Shown here piece after piece: positions 1 through 8,653 of a DNA stretch of 47,990 bases. Each line of letters opens with the position of its first letter. Positions within the stretch are counted from its first letter, which is position 1. The notes beneath the pieces are model-generated. The model ran no database searches. It was given only the letters and a program-made list of their open reading frames with translations, and was not told the DNA's origin. Location: contig JAUICQ010000011.1 of NCBI GenBank assembly GCA_030427425.1, forward strand, positions 1-47,990. Direction: 5' to 3'. The translations under genes were made by a program, and so were the position numbers. This DNA comes from Fimbriimonadia bacterium. Lineage in GTDB: Bacteria; Armatimonadota; Fimbriimonadia; Fimbriimonadales; Fimbriimonadaceae.

Positions 1-45
1 TGGGATGTAGCACCTTAACTGTTACCTTACTCCCATCTCTGATTT

Positions 46-72
46 GTCATTCCGTTCCGGAATCCAGTCTAT
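46..72. repeat. Dispersed inverted-repeat element, copy 1
   Basis: This stretch reads GTCATTCCGTTCCGGAATCC followed by AGTCTAT, so ATTCC and GGAAT form the arms of a short inverted repeat. A reverse-complement copy lies at 47379-47409, and the similarity runs a few bases outward on the TTTGTCATT side. A weaker third copy is at 47503-47530. All copies are in non-coding DNA. The arrangement resembles the small ATTCC-N-GGAAT repeats scattered through several bacterial genomes. Assignment to a named family is not possible from here. Confidence 0.6.
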
Positions 73-123
73 AATAAAGATTATTTTTCCTTATCTTGCT
101 AGACATTTCAGGAGTGTTTTTAG

Positions 124-177
124 AAGGAACATGGTCCTTCCCCTGCGAGGACAGGGGTGCTGGTGTTCGGCCGGCAC
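124..177. other. Run of three adjacent GC-rich hairpins downstream of comEA
   Basis: Three potential stem-loops follow one another. They are AAGGA/TCCTT (124-139), CCCCTG/CAGGGG (140-157) and GTGCTGG/CCGGCAC (157-177, with one G-U pair). The GC content is far above the flanks. No convincing gene is present; the minus strand offers only a 34-codon frame. The segment lies next to a dispersed repeat and could be part of a repeat element, a structured RNA or a transcription end for comEA. Function is unknown. Confidence 0.4.
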
Positions 178-213
178 TTCACTAATATCCATGGCCTTCT
201 ATAGCCTAACCCT

Positions 214-861
214 TTACGGACCCACCAAATACTCTTTAATCTTGTTATATTTTTTTAGGCTTATGCCTGGGATAATCATCAATTCTTCTTTGGATTTAAA
301 GTTGCCGTTTTTTTCTCTATACTGGATAATTTTCTCTGCAGTTTTTCTGCCTATACCAGGTAGTTTCATCCATTGCGCAGAATCTGCTCTGTTGATATGT
401 ACGGTTCTGATATCTTGAATATTTTTTTTAGCTTGATGAACAAGGCTACTCTTTTTTTTAGTTTTTGTGATGGTGGCAGTTTCTCTCTCTATTCTGTGAT
501 GGATGAAAATTTTATCATTATTTTGTAATATCTTATCTGGATTGATGCTGGAAAGAGTATAGTTGTTTTTTAATCCGCCTGCTACATCGATGATATCTTG
601 AACAGTAGAATTTACAGGGAGCTTATATTTGCCAGGTTTCCCCACTCCTCCATGTATACTAACTGAAATGTATTTTTGATGATTATTAGATGCGATAGTA
701 GAGGTGTTTTCTTTTTTAACTTCCTCAATTTTAATGGGTGGCACTCTGTTTATGTACCAAGAACCAGTATATCCGGCAAACAGAAAGGCTAGGAATATAA
801 CAGTATAGTATGCTCGTTCCTGAGTTTTGTTCCATTGTTGGGGTAGTTTTCCAAAAATCAT
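214..861 (-). CDS. comEA: ComEA-type DNA-binding competence protein
   Basis: This 215-aa protein has the classic ComEA plan. There is one N-terminal membrane segment (about residues 20-37), a linker, an SLBB domain (about 65-125, with VSIHGGVGKPGKY and DIIDVAGGL), a basic linker, and a C-terminal double helix-hairpin-helix domain (about 150-215). The HhH signatures are INRADSAQWMKLPGIG and LMIIPGI. In Gram-positive and many diderm bacteria ComEA is the membrane-anchored receptor that binds incoming double-stranded DNA and hands it to ComEC. No comEC is in the window, so the rest of the uptake machinery must be elsewhere or may be missing. The SLBB+HhH combination is typical of Bacillota and relatives; proteobacterial ComEA lacks SLBB. 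The gene is divergent from the next one. The identification is firm; a role in transformation is inferred. Confidence 0.93.
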   Translation of the reverse strand: MIFGKLPQQWNKTQERAYYTVIFLAFLFAGYTGSWYINRVPPIKIEEVKKENTSTIASNNHQKYISVSIHGGVGKPGKYKLPVNSTVQDIIDVAGGLKNNYTLSSINPDKILQNNDKIFIHHRIERETATITKTKKKSSLVHQAKKNIQDIRTVHINRADSAQWMKLPGIGRKTAEKIIQYREKNGNFKSKEELMIIPGISLKKYNKIKEYLVGP

Positions 862-986
862 CTTTTTATTTTATTAGAGAATAGATTCGGATATCCGTGA
901 TTACACTGCCCGACTAACTATGCTTGCTAAAAATACCTATAATATATTATATAAGGAAATAGACCGGTTATCAAGGATAGATAGAG

Positions 987-2024
987 ATGTTATCGTTTGG
1001 ATTAGTTGGATATGGCTATTGGGGTCCTAATTTGGCCCGAGTAATTAATAATTTACAGGGTGGAAAGCTGTATGGGGTTTGCGATAAAGATAGCGCAAAC
1101 TTAGAAAAGTGTTCTAAGTTATATCCGCACACCAAGATTTTTACAGATTATGATGCTCTATTAAGTAGTAAAGATCTAGATGTTATTGTTATTGCTACCC
1201 CGGTAAACACTCATTATATGCTTGCAAAAAAGGCGTTAGAGTGCAATAAACATGTGTTTATAGAGAAGCCTATAACCTCAAATACTAGAGAGGCCGTAGA
1301 ATTAAAACGGATTGCTGAAGATAACAACTGTTGCTTGATGTCGGGTCATACATTTATCTATTCTCCTCCAGTGATAAGGATAAAAGAATTATTAAGTGCT
1401 GGTGCAATAGGGGAGCCTTTATATTTTCATTCTAACAGGATTAATTTAGGGAAGTGTCATCCTGATGTTAACGTAATATGGGATTTAGCTGTTCACGATT
1501 TTTCAATTATCGAGTATTTATTTAATAGGAACGTTTCATGGGTACGTGCGTCTGGCGAAAAATATATAGATAATAAAAATGAATGCATAGCGTATGTTGA
1601 TGCAGAATATGAACGAAATTTAAGAGTACATATCCATGTCAGCTGGTGTTCTCCAACGAAAGCTAGGAGTATAGTGATTGGTGGTACAGAAGGAATGATT
1701 ACTTACGACGACCATCTTCTTTCTGAAAAAATTCGTGTACATAATAAGCAGATAAGATTTGAAGATAGTGGGTACATCTATTCAGATGAGGGTTGTTATA
1801 TTCCTAATTTAGATACCAGAGAGCCTTTGTTGAATGAGATGGATCATTTCTGTTATTGCATAAAGGAAAACAAGAAACCCTTAACAGATATCGATTTTGG
1901 GATAGGTGTATTGAAGTGTTTAGAGTTGACAGATCTTTCGCTCCAGAAGTGTGGAGCGAAAGTTAGTTCCAATAATGCTACGAGAGCACTATTGCCTGAT
2001 AAAGTGTATCAGGATGCTTCTTAA
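987..2024 (+). CDS. Gfo/Idh/MocA family NAD(P)-dependent oxidoreductase
   Basis: This is a 345-aa dehydrogenase. The Rossmann glycine motif GYGYWGPN is at about residues 8-15, VIATPVNTH follows, and the family signature EKPIT is at about 93-97. The C-terminal substrate domain is of the Gfo/Idh/MocA type (GEPLYFHSNRINLG, WDLAVHDFSI). The closest resemblance by motif is to nucleotide-sugar or polysaccharide-linked sugar dehydrogenases (WbpB/WlbA-like), but the substrate cannot be read from the sequence. It stands alone. Its stop codon overlaps the convergent dapF stop by a few bases. AT-rich sequence resembling a -10 box (TATATAAGG) lies upstream at about 945-955. Confidence 0.88.
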   Translation: MLSFGLVGYGYWGPNLARVINNLQGGKLYGVCDKDSANLEKCSKLYPHTKIFTDYDALLSSKDLDVIVIATPVNTHYMLAKKALECNKHVFIEKPITSNTREAVELKRIAEDNNCCLMSGHTFIYSPPVIRIKELLSAGAIGEPLYFHSNRINLGKCHPDVNVIWDLAVHDFSIIEYLFNRNVSWVRASGEKYIDNKNECIAYVDAEYERNLRVHIHVSWCSPTKARSIVIGGTEGMITYDDHLLSEKIRVHNKQIRFEDSGYIYSDEGCYIPNLDTREPLLNEMDHFCYCIKENKKPLTDIDFGIGVLKCLELTDLSLQKCGAKVSSNNATRALLPDKVYQDAS

Positions 2025-2911
2025 GCGAGTCCTGCAGCATTTTTGGCTTGAATTAATAGTCCAATCTGATTAATCCATTCCCCTATAGTTGTAATGCTGG
2101 CGTATCCTTCTAATTCAATGGTTTCATCTTGATGGATGGTTACCGTTAAAACTCCACCGCTCATCTGAACCTTAACAGGATTATTTCCTATTTTTTTGTT
2201 TAAGTATGCGACGTATGCACATGCGCTTGCTCCTGTGCCACATCCTGTAGTAATACCTACTCCACGTTCCCATGTATATACAGTCAGCTCATCCTTGTCA
2301 GTAATTTCGCAAAGATGAACATTGGTTCTTTCGGGGAAGTATTCATGATTTTCTAGAAGATACCCAACCTCTGCTATGTCCCAGTTGTGTATATCTTCAA
2401 CCATAACTACCAGGTGCGGATTTCCCATGGATACACCTGATACTTCATTAAATTCAAGGGTATCTATTTTTACCTTTTGGTTTAAAAACGGGTGTTTTAC
2501 TAGGCTGGTATTTAATGGAAATTTTTCGAGACTAGGTTTGCCGAGGTTAGCTGTAGCGTATAAATCGTCTATCTTAGTATGCTTGTATCTGCCACTTATC
2601 GTGTTAATATAGATTTCCTCGTCCTGGATTTCAAGTATGTCCCAAAGGAATCTAGCAATAGATCGCATGCCATTTCCACAAACCTCTGCGATGCTGCTAT
2701 CAGGATTAATAACATGCATCCAATGTTCACCTTTTCTGTTTTCATATAATAAAACAGAATCGGCACCTAGGCCAAAACCATAATCACAAAGAATGGGAGC
2801 TAATGTTTGCAGATAACTTAATGGTGTTGTATCTGTTACTTCATCAACTATATCTTCTTCATTAAAAACTATAAAACTATTTCCTAAACATTGAATTTTT
2901 GTATATACCAT
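2021..2911 (-). CDS. dapF: Diaminopimelate epimerase
   Basis: This 296-aa enzyme interconverts LL- and meso-diaminopimelate in lysine and peptidoglycan synthesis in the cytoplasm. Both catalytic cysteine motifs are present. The first is CGNGMRSIARF (about residues 78-88) and the second is GITTGCGTGASA (about 218-229). SMGNPHLV is also conserved. The usual N-terminal GLGNDF motif reads CLGNSF, a mild deviation. The gene is the last of a minus-strand miaA-hfq-dapF operon and starts 14 bases after hfq. Its presence indicates DAP-type peptidoglycan. Confidence 0.96.
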   Translation of the reverse strand: MVYTKIQCLGNSFIVFNEEDIVDEVTDTTPLSYLQTLAPILCDYGFGLGADSVLLYENRKGEHWMHVINPDSSIAEVCGNGMRSIARFLWDILEIQDEEIYINTISGRYKHTKIDDLYATANLGKPSLEKFPLNTSLVKHPFLNQKVKIDTLEFNEVSGVSMGNPHLVVMVEDIHNWDIAEVGYLLENHEYFPERTNVHLCEITDKDELTVYTWERGVGITTGCGTGASACAYVAYLNKKIGNNPVKVQMSGGVLTVTIHQDETIELEGYASITTIGEWINQIGLLIQAKNAAGLA

Positions 2912-2925
2912 ATTCTTATTTTCTT

Positions 2926-3222
2926 TTAGATGTTCATCATAACAGTTGCTTTCCCAGATGTATGTTCTAGTTCTTCAATCTGTCTGGAATTTCTAGGATC
3001 TCTATCGATGGAGAATCCTTTAGCAGGCAGTATACTGCTTATAGCATGTTTGTATACCAGCTGGGTAGGTTTGCCGGGTGAATCGAGCAGTACGGTAAAA
3101 GAATCGAACCCTTTTACTGTTCCTTTTAATTGTATGCCGTTGCTTAAATAAATAGTAAGAACAGTGCCATCCTTGCGTGCCTGATTCAGAAACATATCCT
3201 GTAAATTAATTGTTTTTGTCAT
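2926..3222 (-). CDS. hfq: RNA chaperone Hfq
   Basis: This 98-aa Sm-like protein has Sm1 ([36 protein letters not shown]) and Sm2 with the hallmark YKHAISSI. Hfq hexamers bind small RNAs and mRNAs and help them pair. The wording ([23 protein letters not shown]) is closer to Bacillota Hfq than to the proteobacterial form. A tail of about 25 residues is predicted to be disordered. The ATG overlaps the miaA stop by 4 bases, so translation is probably coupled. A purine-rich GAGGAG lies just upstream, inside miaA. Confidence 0.96.
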   Translation of the reverse strand: MTKTINLQDMFLNQARKDGTVLTIYLSNGIQLKGTVKGFDSFTVLLDSPGKPTQLVYKHAISSILPAKGFSIDRDPRNSRQIEELEHTSGKATVMMNI

Positions 3223-4136
3223 ATTAAACTCCTCTCAGATCTCGAATGAATCTGAGCATCAAAATACTCGCATAAATACTTGTTTTTTAATGTCATTAAC
3301 TCAGAGAAGTTTACCTCCGAAAGTAGTTTTTCTGTGCGCAGCCATGTTTTTTGTTTTCTGGCATACCAGATGGTTTTTTGTGCAATGATATCGGTTGTAT
3401 CTTTTAAGCTGCATTTTCCCTCTATATAGTTACATATTTCGTTATATCCAATAGCTTGAAATGCTGGTGCGGTGCGTGGTATTTGCATTTCTATAATTTT
3501 TTCACACTCCTTAATCCACCCACTGTTTATCATCTGTGGTGTTCTTAATATAATATTTTCTCTTAACTCTTCCCAGTTGAACGTGGGTGCGAGTCGAACT
3601 TTATGAAATGGAGGAATATTCACCTTAGTAGGTTTACTATTCATCATCTGTTTTTCTAGTGCCCGTAAAATTCTTTTAGGATTACGGTAATCGGACTGGT
3701 TAAGTTTAGAGTTGTTTTTGATTAATTGATTCTGGAGGTACTCTATTCCATAGGAGAGGAACTGTTCCATCAGTTTGTTTTTTAAATCTGCAGGAGCTGG
3801 TGGGTGAATTTCGGTCCACTCTTCGTTTAGGGCTCTCAGATATAAACCTGTACCGCCAACTACTACCACATTCCGTTTTTTATCCCATGCTTCAGCTAAT
3901 ACTGTGGTAATGTCTTTAATCCACTCTCCCAAACCGTACTGAGTAGTGGGTTCTACATGGCTAATTAGGTGGTATCGATCTTTTAGATCACTTTTATTAG
4001 TACCAATATCGAAGTGTTTGTATACCTGAAATGCATCAGCGTTAACCAGTATGGCATCTAATTCGTCAGCTAAATATTCTGCTAGGTTTGATTTTCCTGA
4101 TGCGGTTGGTCCATAAACTGATACTAGATACGGCAT
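3219..4136 (-). CDS. miaA: tRNA dimethylallyltransferase
   Basis: This 305-aa enzyme transfers a dimethylallyl group to A37 of tRNAs reading UNN codons. The P-loop GPTASGKS is at about residues 9-16. The substrate loop reads [17 protein letters not shown], and [11 protein letters not shown] is present. AIGYNEI and the C-terminal [11 protein letters not shown] region bind tRNA. The length is normal. It is the first gene of the miaA-hfq-dapF operon, an order also found in Bacillota. Upstream is a 100-bp gap to the lipoprotein gene. Confidence 0.96.
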   Translation of the reverse strand: MPYLVSVYGPTASGKSNLAEYLADELDAILVNADAFQVYKHFDIGTNKSDLKDRYHLISHVEPTTQYGLGEWIKDITTVLAEAWDKKRNVVVVGGTGLYLRALNEEWTEIHPPAPADLKNKLMEQFLSYGIEYLQNQLIKNNSKLNQSDYRNPKRILRALEKQMMNSKPTKVNIPPFHKVRLAPTFNWEELRENIILRTPQMINSGWIKECEKIIEMQIPRTAPAFQAIGYNEICNYIEGKCSLKDTTDIIAQKTIWYARKQKTWLRTEKLLSEVNFSELMTLKNKYLCEYFDAQIHSRSERSLI

Positions 4137-4239
4137 ATTAATTACAATTTACCATATATTTAAGAATAGAAAAATTTGTTAGAGATGCTTTAGGAGTTTT
4201 AAGTGGTATTGGGAGGTGATTTTGAACCTAAATTATTCA

Positions 4240-5052
4240 TTAGTATTGTGGTTTAATACTAAATTCTTCCTGATTTTTCTTGTTTTCTAATGTTTGAAGA
4301 ATAGAGAATCCGCCGTTAGTAACAGCAGTCTGTTCCACCAATTTCAGGGTGCTTTGTAAAATAAACGAGAGAAGTCTTTCAGATGCGGTATCTGCGATAT
4401 TCATATAAAACTGTATATCATAGTTAGCGTAACTAGGGAGTAAGTTATTTTCGTTCTTATTGTCGTTAGCTAGCTGGGCTTTCTTTTTGGTGAAAGTGTT
4501 ATCGGTGCGTAATACATCCACTTGGAATGTTTCAGTGTTTATTTTTCCGCTGTATTCAGCATTTTGTATAGCTAACTGAAATGTTTCAGTTAGTTTTTCT
4601 TTAAATTTAGCTTCTGCTAATTTAAGTGCATGATCTTTATTATTAATAACCTCTTCAGTGAAGTAGAGTTCGCAAGTATAGGTTCCTAGTATATATTTTA
4701 ATTTATTTGTTAAGAAATTATATTCAAGAGTAAAGAGCAGATAGGGTTTAAATAGATCTTCATGTTTAGCTAGAGTTGGTCTAATCTTAGTATTAAACCT
4801 CATGATAGTTTTATCGATTAGTGTGGCTGTAGTATGGAATTTAATCTCATGTTTTTGCTCGAGATTGTCTCTTAATTTTAAGAGAAGGTTTCTGAAGATA
4901 ATTTGTGCACTTTCAATGTTACATTTGTAATTATGAGCGGTTTCGATACCCATAGTTTTAGCAGCGTGCTCTTTAGCAGGCTCGCATCCTGTTAAAACTA
5001 AAGCAATGCAGATTAAAATTGCTAATATGTTATTTTTCAAGCTAATCTTCAT
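4240..5052 (-). CDS. Predicted lipoprotein of unknown function
   Basis: This 270-aa protein has an N-terminal signal peptide with a hydrophobic core (ILAILICIALV) and a lipobox LTGC, so the mature protein would start at Cys23 and be lipid-anchored. The remainder is Lys/Glu/Asn-rich, alpha-helical in character, and holds no domain I recognise. It lies between the tRNA-Thr gene and miaA on the same strand. Residue +2 after the cysteine is Glu, as in the last lipoprotein of the window. It has no visible similarity to that protein otherwise. Confidence 0.75.
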   Translation of the reverse strand: MKISLKNNILAILICIALVLTGCEPAKEHAAKTMGIETAHNYKCNIESAQIIFRNLLLKLRDNLEQKHEIKFHTTATLIDKTIMRFNTKIRPTLAKHEDLFKPYLLFTLEYNFLTNKLKYILGTYTCELYFTEEVINNKDHALKLAEAKFKEKLTETFQLAIQNAEYSGKINTETFQVDVLRTDNTFTKKKAQLANDNKNENNLLPSYANYDIQFYMNIADTASERLLSFILQSTLKLVEQTAVTNGGFSILQTLENKKNQEEFSIKPQY

Positions 5053-5189
5053 AGTAATTAGTAAGGCGTATTTTGTGTGATGTTGTAAAAATAAGTCTGG
5101 TAATAATACGTGCCTTAATAAATACTATTGGTTGATTTAATAAAAACTTTATACTAGAGAGTAGTGGTGGAGATAATTGGTTTATAAAA

Positions 5190-5264
5190 TGGAGCCGGCG
5201 ACAGGATTCGAACCCGCGACCAGCTGTTTACAAAACAGCTGCTCTACCCCTGAGCTACGCCGGC
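5190..5264 (-). tRNA. tRNA-Thr (anticodon UGU)
   Basis: The minus strand folds into a complete cloverleaf. The acceptor stem is GCCGGCG/CGCCGGC, the D stem GCTC/GAGC, the anticodon stem GCTGT/ACAGC and the loop TTTGTAA, giving anticodon TGT. The T arm contains TTCGAAT. A CCA end is encoded (5190-5192). The discriminator base is U73. The tRNA body is 72 nt plus CCA. It stands alone between the lipoprotein gene and the divergent rpsB operon. Confidence 0.95.
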
Positions 5265-5345
5265 GATATTTTTATTATACCTAAAAGATATAGAAATATA
5301 TGCTAAAAAAATAATGAAAAAATGGTATTATTTAATAGTATTGCA

Positions 5346-5373
5346 AGCTAAGTAAGCATTATATTGCTTAGCT
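5346..5373 (+). promoter_or_regulatory. Imperfect hairpin in the rpsB leader
   Basis: AGCTAAG (5346-5352) pairs with CTTAGCT (5367-5373). An alternative inner pairing AAGCA/TGCTT is also possible. It lies about 100 bases before rpsB in a long leader (5265-5471). Ribosomal protein S2 genes are often autoregulated through leader structures, but I do not recognise a described S2 leader here. The stretch could equally be part of the promoter. Confidence 0.25.
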
Positions 5374-5471
5374 ATTTCACACGGAATGCTTTATTTCTGG
5401 GTGCTTGATGAATTTCTTGTTAAATTGATAGTCCCTTTAGTGTTCCGGAGGCAAAACCCAGGAGAATAAAT

Positions 5472-6362
5472 ATGGTTGAACTAAGTATGAAAGAGTTGCT
5501 TGAAGCAGGTGTGCACTTCGGGCATTTAACTAAAAAATGGCACCCAAAGATGAAGCGCTATATATATGGTGCTAGAAACGGTATCTACATTATCGATCTT
5601 AATCAGACAATTAAGCTATTTCAGGATGCTTTAGAGTATGTTGGCAAGATTGCTGAAGATGGTGGGAATATTCTGTTTGTTGGTACTAAAAAGCAAGCTC
5701 AGTCTGCAATGAAAGAGGCAGCTCAAAAGTGTGGCATGTACTTTGTTACAGATAGATGGCTTGGTGGAATGCTTACAAACTGGAAGACCATGCAGCAGCG
5801 AATTAACAGACTTAATGAGCTTGATAAAATGGAAGAGGATGGCTATATAGATAGACTTCCTAAGAAAGAGCAGTTAAAAAGAAGGGAAGAGAGAAGTAAG
5901 CTAAACAGGTATCTAGAAGGAATCCGTTACATGCCAGGAATGCCAGCATGTTTGTTTGTTGTGGATGTTAATAAAGAGCTTATTGCTATTAAAGAAGCCA
6001 AGAAACTAGGTATTCCTGTTGTTGGTGTAGTAGATACCAATAGCGATCCAGATTTAGTAGATGTTATTATTCCAGGTAATGATGATGCCATTAGATCTAT
6101 CAAGCTAGTAGCGTCTAAAGTTTCTGAAGCAGTGATTGCAGCAAGACCAGTAGATGCGGAAGCTGCAGATGGTAGTGCTGAAGGAGAAGCAGGCAGTGAA
6201 GATGAGAGCGGAGTTGTGTTTGGTGCAGTAGAAGCTGAATTACTGAAGGCTTTTAATGTAGATGGTTCTACAGAGAGTAATGGTGCGGCTAGTAAAGATG
6301 TAGCACCTGAAAAGGTAGCAGCAGAGAAAGAGTTAGCAGCTAAGTCTTCGGAGGAGAAATAA
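5472..6362 (+). CDS. rpsB: 30S ribosomal protein S2
   Basis: This 296-aa protein is S2, a component of the small subunit that is needed to recruit S1 and complete the 30S particle. Family signatures include [35 protein letters not shown] at the N-terminus, [19 protein letters not shown] and the VVDTNSDP region. The core ends near residue 225. An Ala/Glu-rich, low-complexity tail of about 65 residues follows, longer than the usual end. There is a strong ribosome binding site (AGGAG, 7 bases before ATG). The stop overlaps tsf by one base, giving the universal rpsB-tsf operon. Confidence 0.98.
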   Translation: MVELSMKELLEAGVHFGHLTKKWHPKMKRYIYGARNGIYIIDLNQTIKLFQDALEYVGKIAEDGGNILFVGTKKQAQSAMKEAAQKCGMYFVTDRWLGGMLTNWKTMQQRINRLNELDKMEEDGYIDRLPKKEQLKRREERSKLNRYLEGIRYMPGMPACLFVVDVNKELIAIKEAKKLGIPVVGVVDTNSDPDLVDVIIPGNDDAIRSIKLVASKVSEAVIAARPVDAEAADGSAEGEAGSEDESGVVFGAVEAELLKAFNVDGSTESNGAASKDVAPEKVAAEKELAAKSSEEK

Positions 6363-7204
6363 TGAGTATTAGTGCATTAGATGTAAAAAAACTGAGAGCA
6401 GAAACAGATGCTCCTATTCTAGAGTGCAGATCGGCTCTTCAAGAGGCAGATAACGATTTTGAAAAAGCTAAGGCCATTCTAAGAGAGAAGGGTAAAGCAG
6501 CTGCTGCAAAGAGACAGGACAGAAATACTAGTGAAGGTGTAGTTGCATTAGCCGTTTCAGATGATAAGACTGTTGTTGCTGGTGTACAGTTAGAGTGTGA
6601 AACCGATTTTGTAGCAAGAAATGAAGATTTCTTGAAGACTGCTGAAACTATGGCACAGGCTCTTTTAACTCATGATAGTGAAGATGTTCTTACTGCTACC
6701 ATTGACGGTAAATCTGTACAGGCAATTGTAGAAGAGGCGGTTCTTAAGATTAGAGAGAACATCCGTGTAGTGAAATCTTTTAGATTAGAGAGTTCGAGCA
6801 AAAAAGCAGCTTACATACATCATGATAAAGCAAAAGCAGTTATTATCGAAGCAGAAGGTACTGCAGATAACTTGTTAGATGTTGCTTATCAGCTCGCTAT
6901 ACAGTCTGTAGCATTTCCGCCAGAATTTCTTAACAAGGAAGACGTGCCTCAGGATATTATTTCCAAAGAGATGGAGATTGAAACACAGAGAGCTATTAAT
7001 GATGGTAAGTCGGAAGAGATTGCTAAGAACATAGCTACTGGAAGAATTAACAAAGAGTACTATAAGCGTGTAGTGCTTCTGGAGCAACCATTCTTTAAAG
7101 ATCCTTCTAGGTCTGTAGCACAGTATGTAGCTGATGAAGCTAAATCTGGAAACGGTACAATTAATATTGTAGCGTTTAAAAGATTAGAAGTTGGTGTCCA
7201 GTAA
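6362..7204 (+). CDS. tsf: Elongation factor Ts
   Basis: This 280-aa protein exchanges GDP for GTP on EF-Tu. It begins with the UBA-like domain (VKKLRAETDAPILECRSALQEA; many homologues have TGAGMMDCK at this site, so the loop is somewhat divergent). Next comes GVVALAVSDD, then the core motif VECETDFVARN, here LECETDFVARNEDF. The C-terminal domain is full length. Its ATG overlaps the rpsB stop and is preceded by GGAGGAG. A very strong bidirectional terminator follows 12 bases after the stop. Confidence 0.97.
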   Translation: MSISALDVKKLRAETDAPILECRSALQEADNDFEKAKAILREKGKAAAAKRQDRNTSEGVVALAVSDDKTVVAGVQLECETDFVARNEDFLKTAETMAQALLTHDSEDVLTATIDGKSVQAIVEEAVLKIRENIRVVKSFRLESSSKKAAYIHHDKAKAVIIEAEGTADNLLDVAYQLAIQSVAFPPEFLNKEDVPQDIISKEMEIETQRAINDGKSEEIAKNIATGRINKEYYKRVVLLEQPFFKDPSRSVAQYVADEAKSGNGTINIVAFKRLEVGVQ

Positions 7205-7216
7205 TAGTTTGGTAGA

Positions 7217-7274
7217 AATAATAAAGTAAAAAAGCCTAGGCGATTTATCGCCTAGGCTTTTTTACTTTATTATT
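7217..7274. terminator. Perfect 28-bp-arm bidirectional terminator after tsf
   Basis: The two arms, 7217-7244 and 7247-7274, are perfect reverse complements separated by only two bases (a four-base loop in practice). The core is AAGCCTAGGCGAT/ATCGCCTAGGCTT, flanked by A-rich and T-rich tracts. It therefore works as an intrinsic terminator on either strand. It separates rpsB-tsf from pyrH. The stem is unusually long for a terminator. Confidence 0.9.
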
Positions 7275-7352
7275 CACTTTTCAGTTAAGTAAGCTGTGAT
7301 TAATACGCTAAATGAATCATATCTTACTTCATTTTAATCTACAATAATAGTA

Positions 7353-8075
7353 GTGAGTTGCGAAAAGTATAAACGGATTCTTGTAAAAGTTAGCGGAGAG
7401 AGTTTAGCCGCACCGGGTGGATTTGGTATCGATCCCAATGTTTTAAGTTACATGGCTGAGGAGATTAAGGACGCCTACAATCAGAACATTCAAATATGTG
7501 TAGTGGTAGGTGGTGGGAACTTTTTCAGAGGTAGTATTCTCAGTAACGACGGAGTGTTAGACAGAACAGTAGCTGACCAGATGGGGATGCTGGGTACAAT
7601 CATGAATGCTCTTGCTCTGCAGAAAGCATTAGAGCGGATAGATGTGCCCACTAGAGTGCAGAGTGCTATAAGTGTTACTCAGGTAGCCGAGAATTTTATA
7701 CTTAGAAGAGCCATGAGGCATTTAGAGAAGAATCGTGTGGTGCTCTTTGCAGCAGGAACAGGTAATCCTTACTTTACAACCGATACCGCAGCAGTATTAA
7801 GGGCTCTTGAGATTAGAGCTAACTGCTTGATTAAAGCTACTAGGGTAGATGGTATTTACGATAAAGATCCTTTAAAATATGATGATGCTGTTAAGTATGA
7901 CAAGATATCTTATCAGGAAGCGATAGGGAAACGTTTAGCAATTATGGATCAGACTGCTTTTACAATGTGTTTAGAACACTCTATGCCTATTATTGTTCTA
8001 AACTTAAATAAGAAGGGTAGCCTTGCGTCTGCAATATGTGGAGAGAGCGTAGGCACTTATGTAGGAAATAATTAA
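7353..8075 (+). CDS. pyrH: UMP kinase
   Basis: This 240-aa amino-acid-kinase-fold enzyme phosphorylates UMP to UDP. Motifs are RILVKVSGESLA (ATP site), the glycine loop VVVGGGNFFRG, ADQMGMLGT, and AAGTGNPYFTTDTAA. Length and motifs are typical of bacterial PyrH. The start is GTG with no clear Shine-Dalgarno sequence; KYKRILVKVSG follows closely, so no later start is likely. It begins the pyrH-frr-uppS run after the strong terminator. Confidence 0.97.
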   Translation: MSCEKYKRILVKVSGESLAAPGGFGIDPNVLSYMAEEIKDAYNQNIQICVVVGGGNFFRGSILSNDGVLDRTVADQMGMLGTIMNALALQKALERIDVPTRVQSAISVTQVAENFILRRAMRHLEKNRVVLFAAGTGNPYFTTDTAAVLRALEIRANCLIKATRVDGIYDKDPLKYDDAVKYDKISYQEAIGKRLAIMDQTAFTMCLEHSMPIIVLNLNKKGSLASAICGESVGTYVGNN

Positions 8076-8089
8076 TTAGGAGAATTTAT

Positions 8090-8647
8090 ATGATAGAAGA
8101 TACACTAAAAATATGTGAAGAAAAAATGAAGCAATCATTAGATTCGCTGGTAAACGATTTTAAACGTTTTAGAACAGGTAGAGCGAATCCGATAATTTTA
8201 GAAAAGCTAATGGTTGACTATTATGGGTCGGAAACACCTATAATGCAGGTTGCGAATGTATCTGTTCCTGATGGTAGACAGATTGTATTAACTCCTTATG
8301 AAAAAAATATAGTTGGTGCAGTGGAAAAGGCTATTATTAATAGTGATCTTGGATTGACACCAACGAATGATGGTGCAAATATCCGACTTATTTTTCCTCC
8401 AATGACAGAAGAAAGACGTAAAGAATTAGTAAAACAAGTGAATAGTAGAACGGAACAAGCTTGTGTATCTGTTAGAAACATTAGAAGAGAGATTATCGAC
8501 GTCTTTAAAAAAGGAAAAAAAGATAAAGCAATCTCTGAAGATGAACAGAAATCTGCAGAAACACGTGTACAAAAAATTACTGATAAGTATATAGCTGAGG
8601 CGCATACTGTTCAGAAGAAGAAAGAAGCTGAATTAATGGAAGTATAA
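8090..8647 (+). CDS. frr: Ribosome recycling factor
   Basis: This 185-aa protein splits post-termination ribosomes together with EF-G. It has the conserved RTGRANP (about residues 28-34), YYGSETPIMQVANVSVPDGR, IVLTPYEK and IRLIFPPMTEERRKELVKQ motifs. Length is as expected. It begins 14 bases after pyrH with a good site (TAGGAG, 8 bases before ATG) and is followed closely by uppS. Confidence 0.98.
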   Translation: MIEDTLKICEEKMKQSLDSLVNDFKRFRTGRANPIILEKLMVDYYGSETPIMQVANVSVPDGRQIVLTPYEKNIVGAVEKAIINSDLGLTPTNDGANIRLIFPPMTEERRKELVKQVNSRTEQACVSVRNIRREIIDVFKKGKKDKAISEDEQKSAETRVQKITDKYIAEAHTVQKKKEAELMEV

Positions 8648-8653
8648 TTATTG

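Noticed and set aside
1-213. Possible signal recognition particle RNA or other known ncRNA in the hairpin-rich left end
   Set aside because: The conserved SRP domain IV sequence is absent and the folds do not match a family I know.
44-418. Plus-strand open frame of 124 codons at the left edge
   Set aside because: It overlaps the well-supported comEA gene on the other strand and has no protein-like features of its own.
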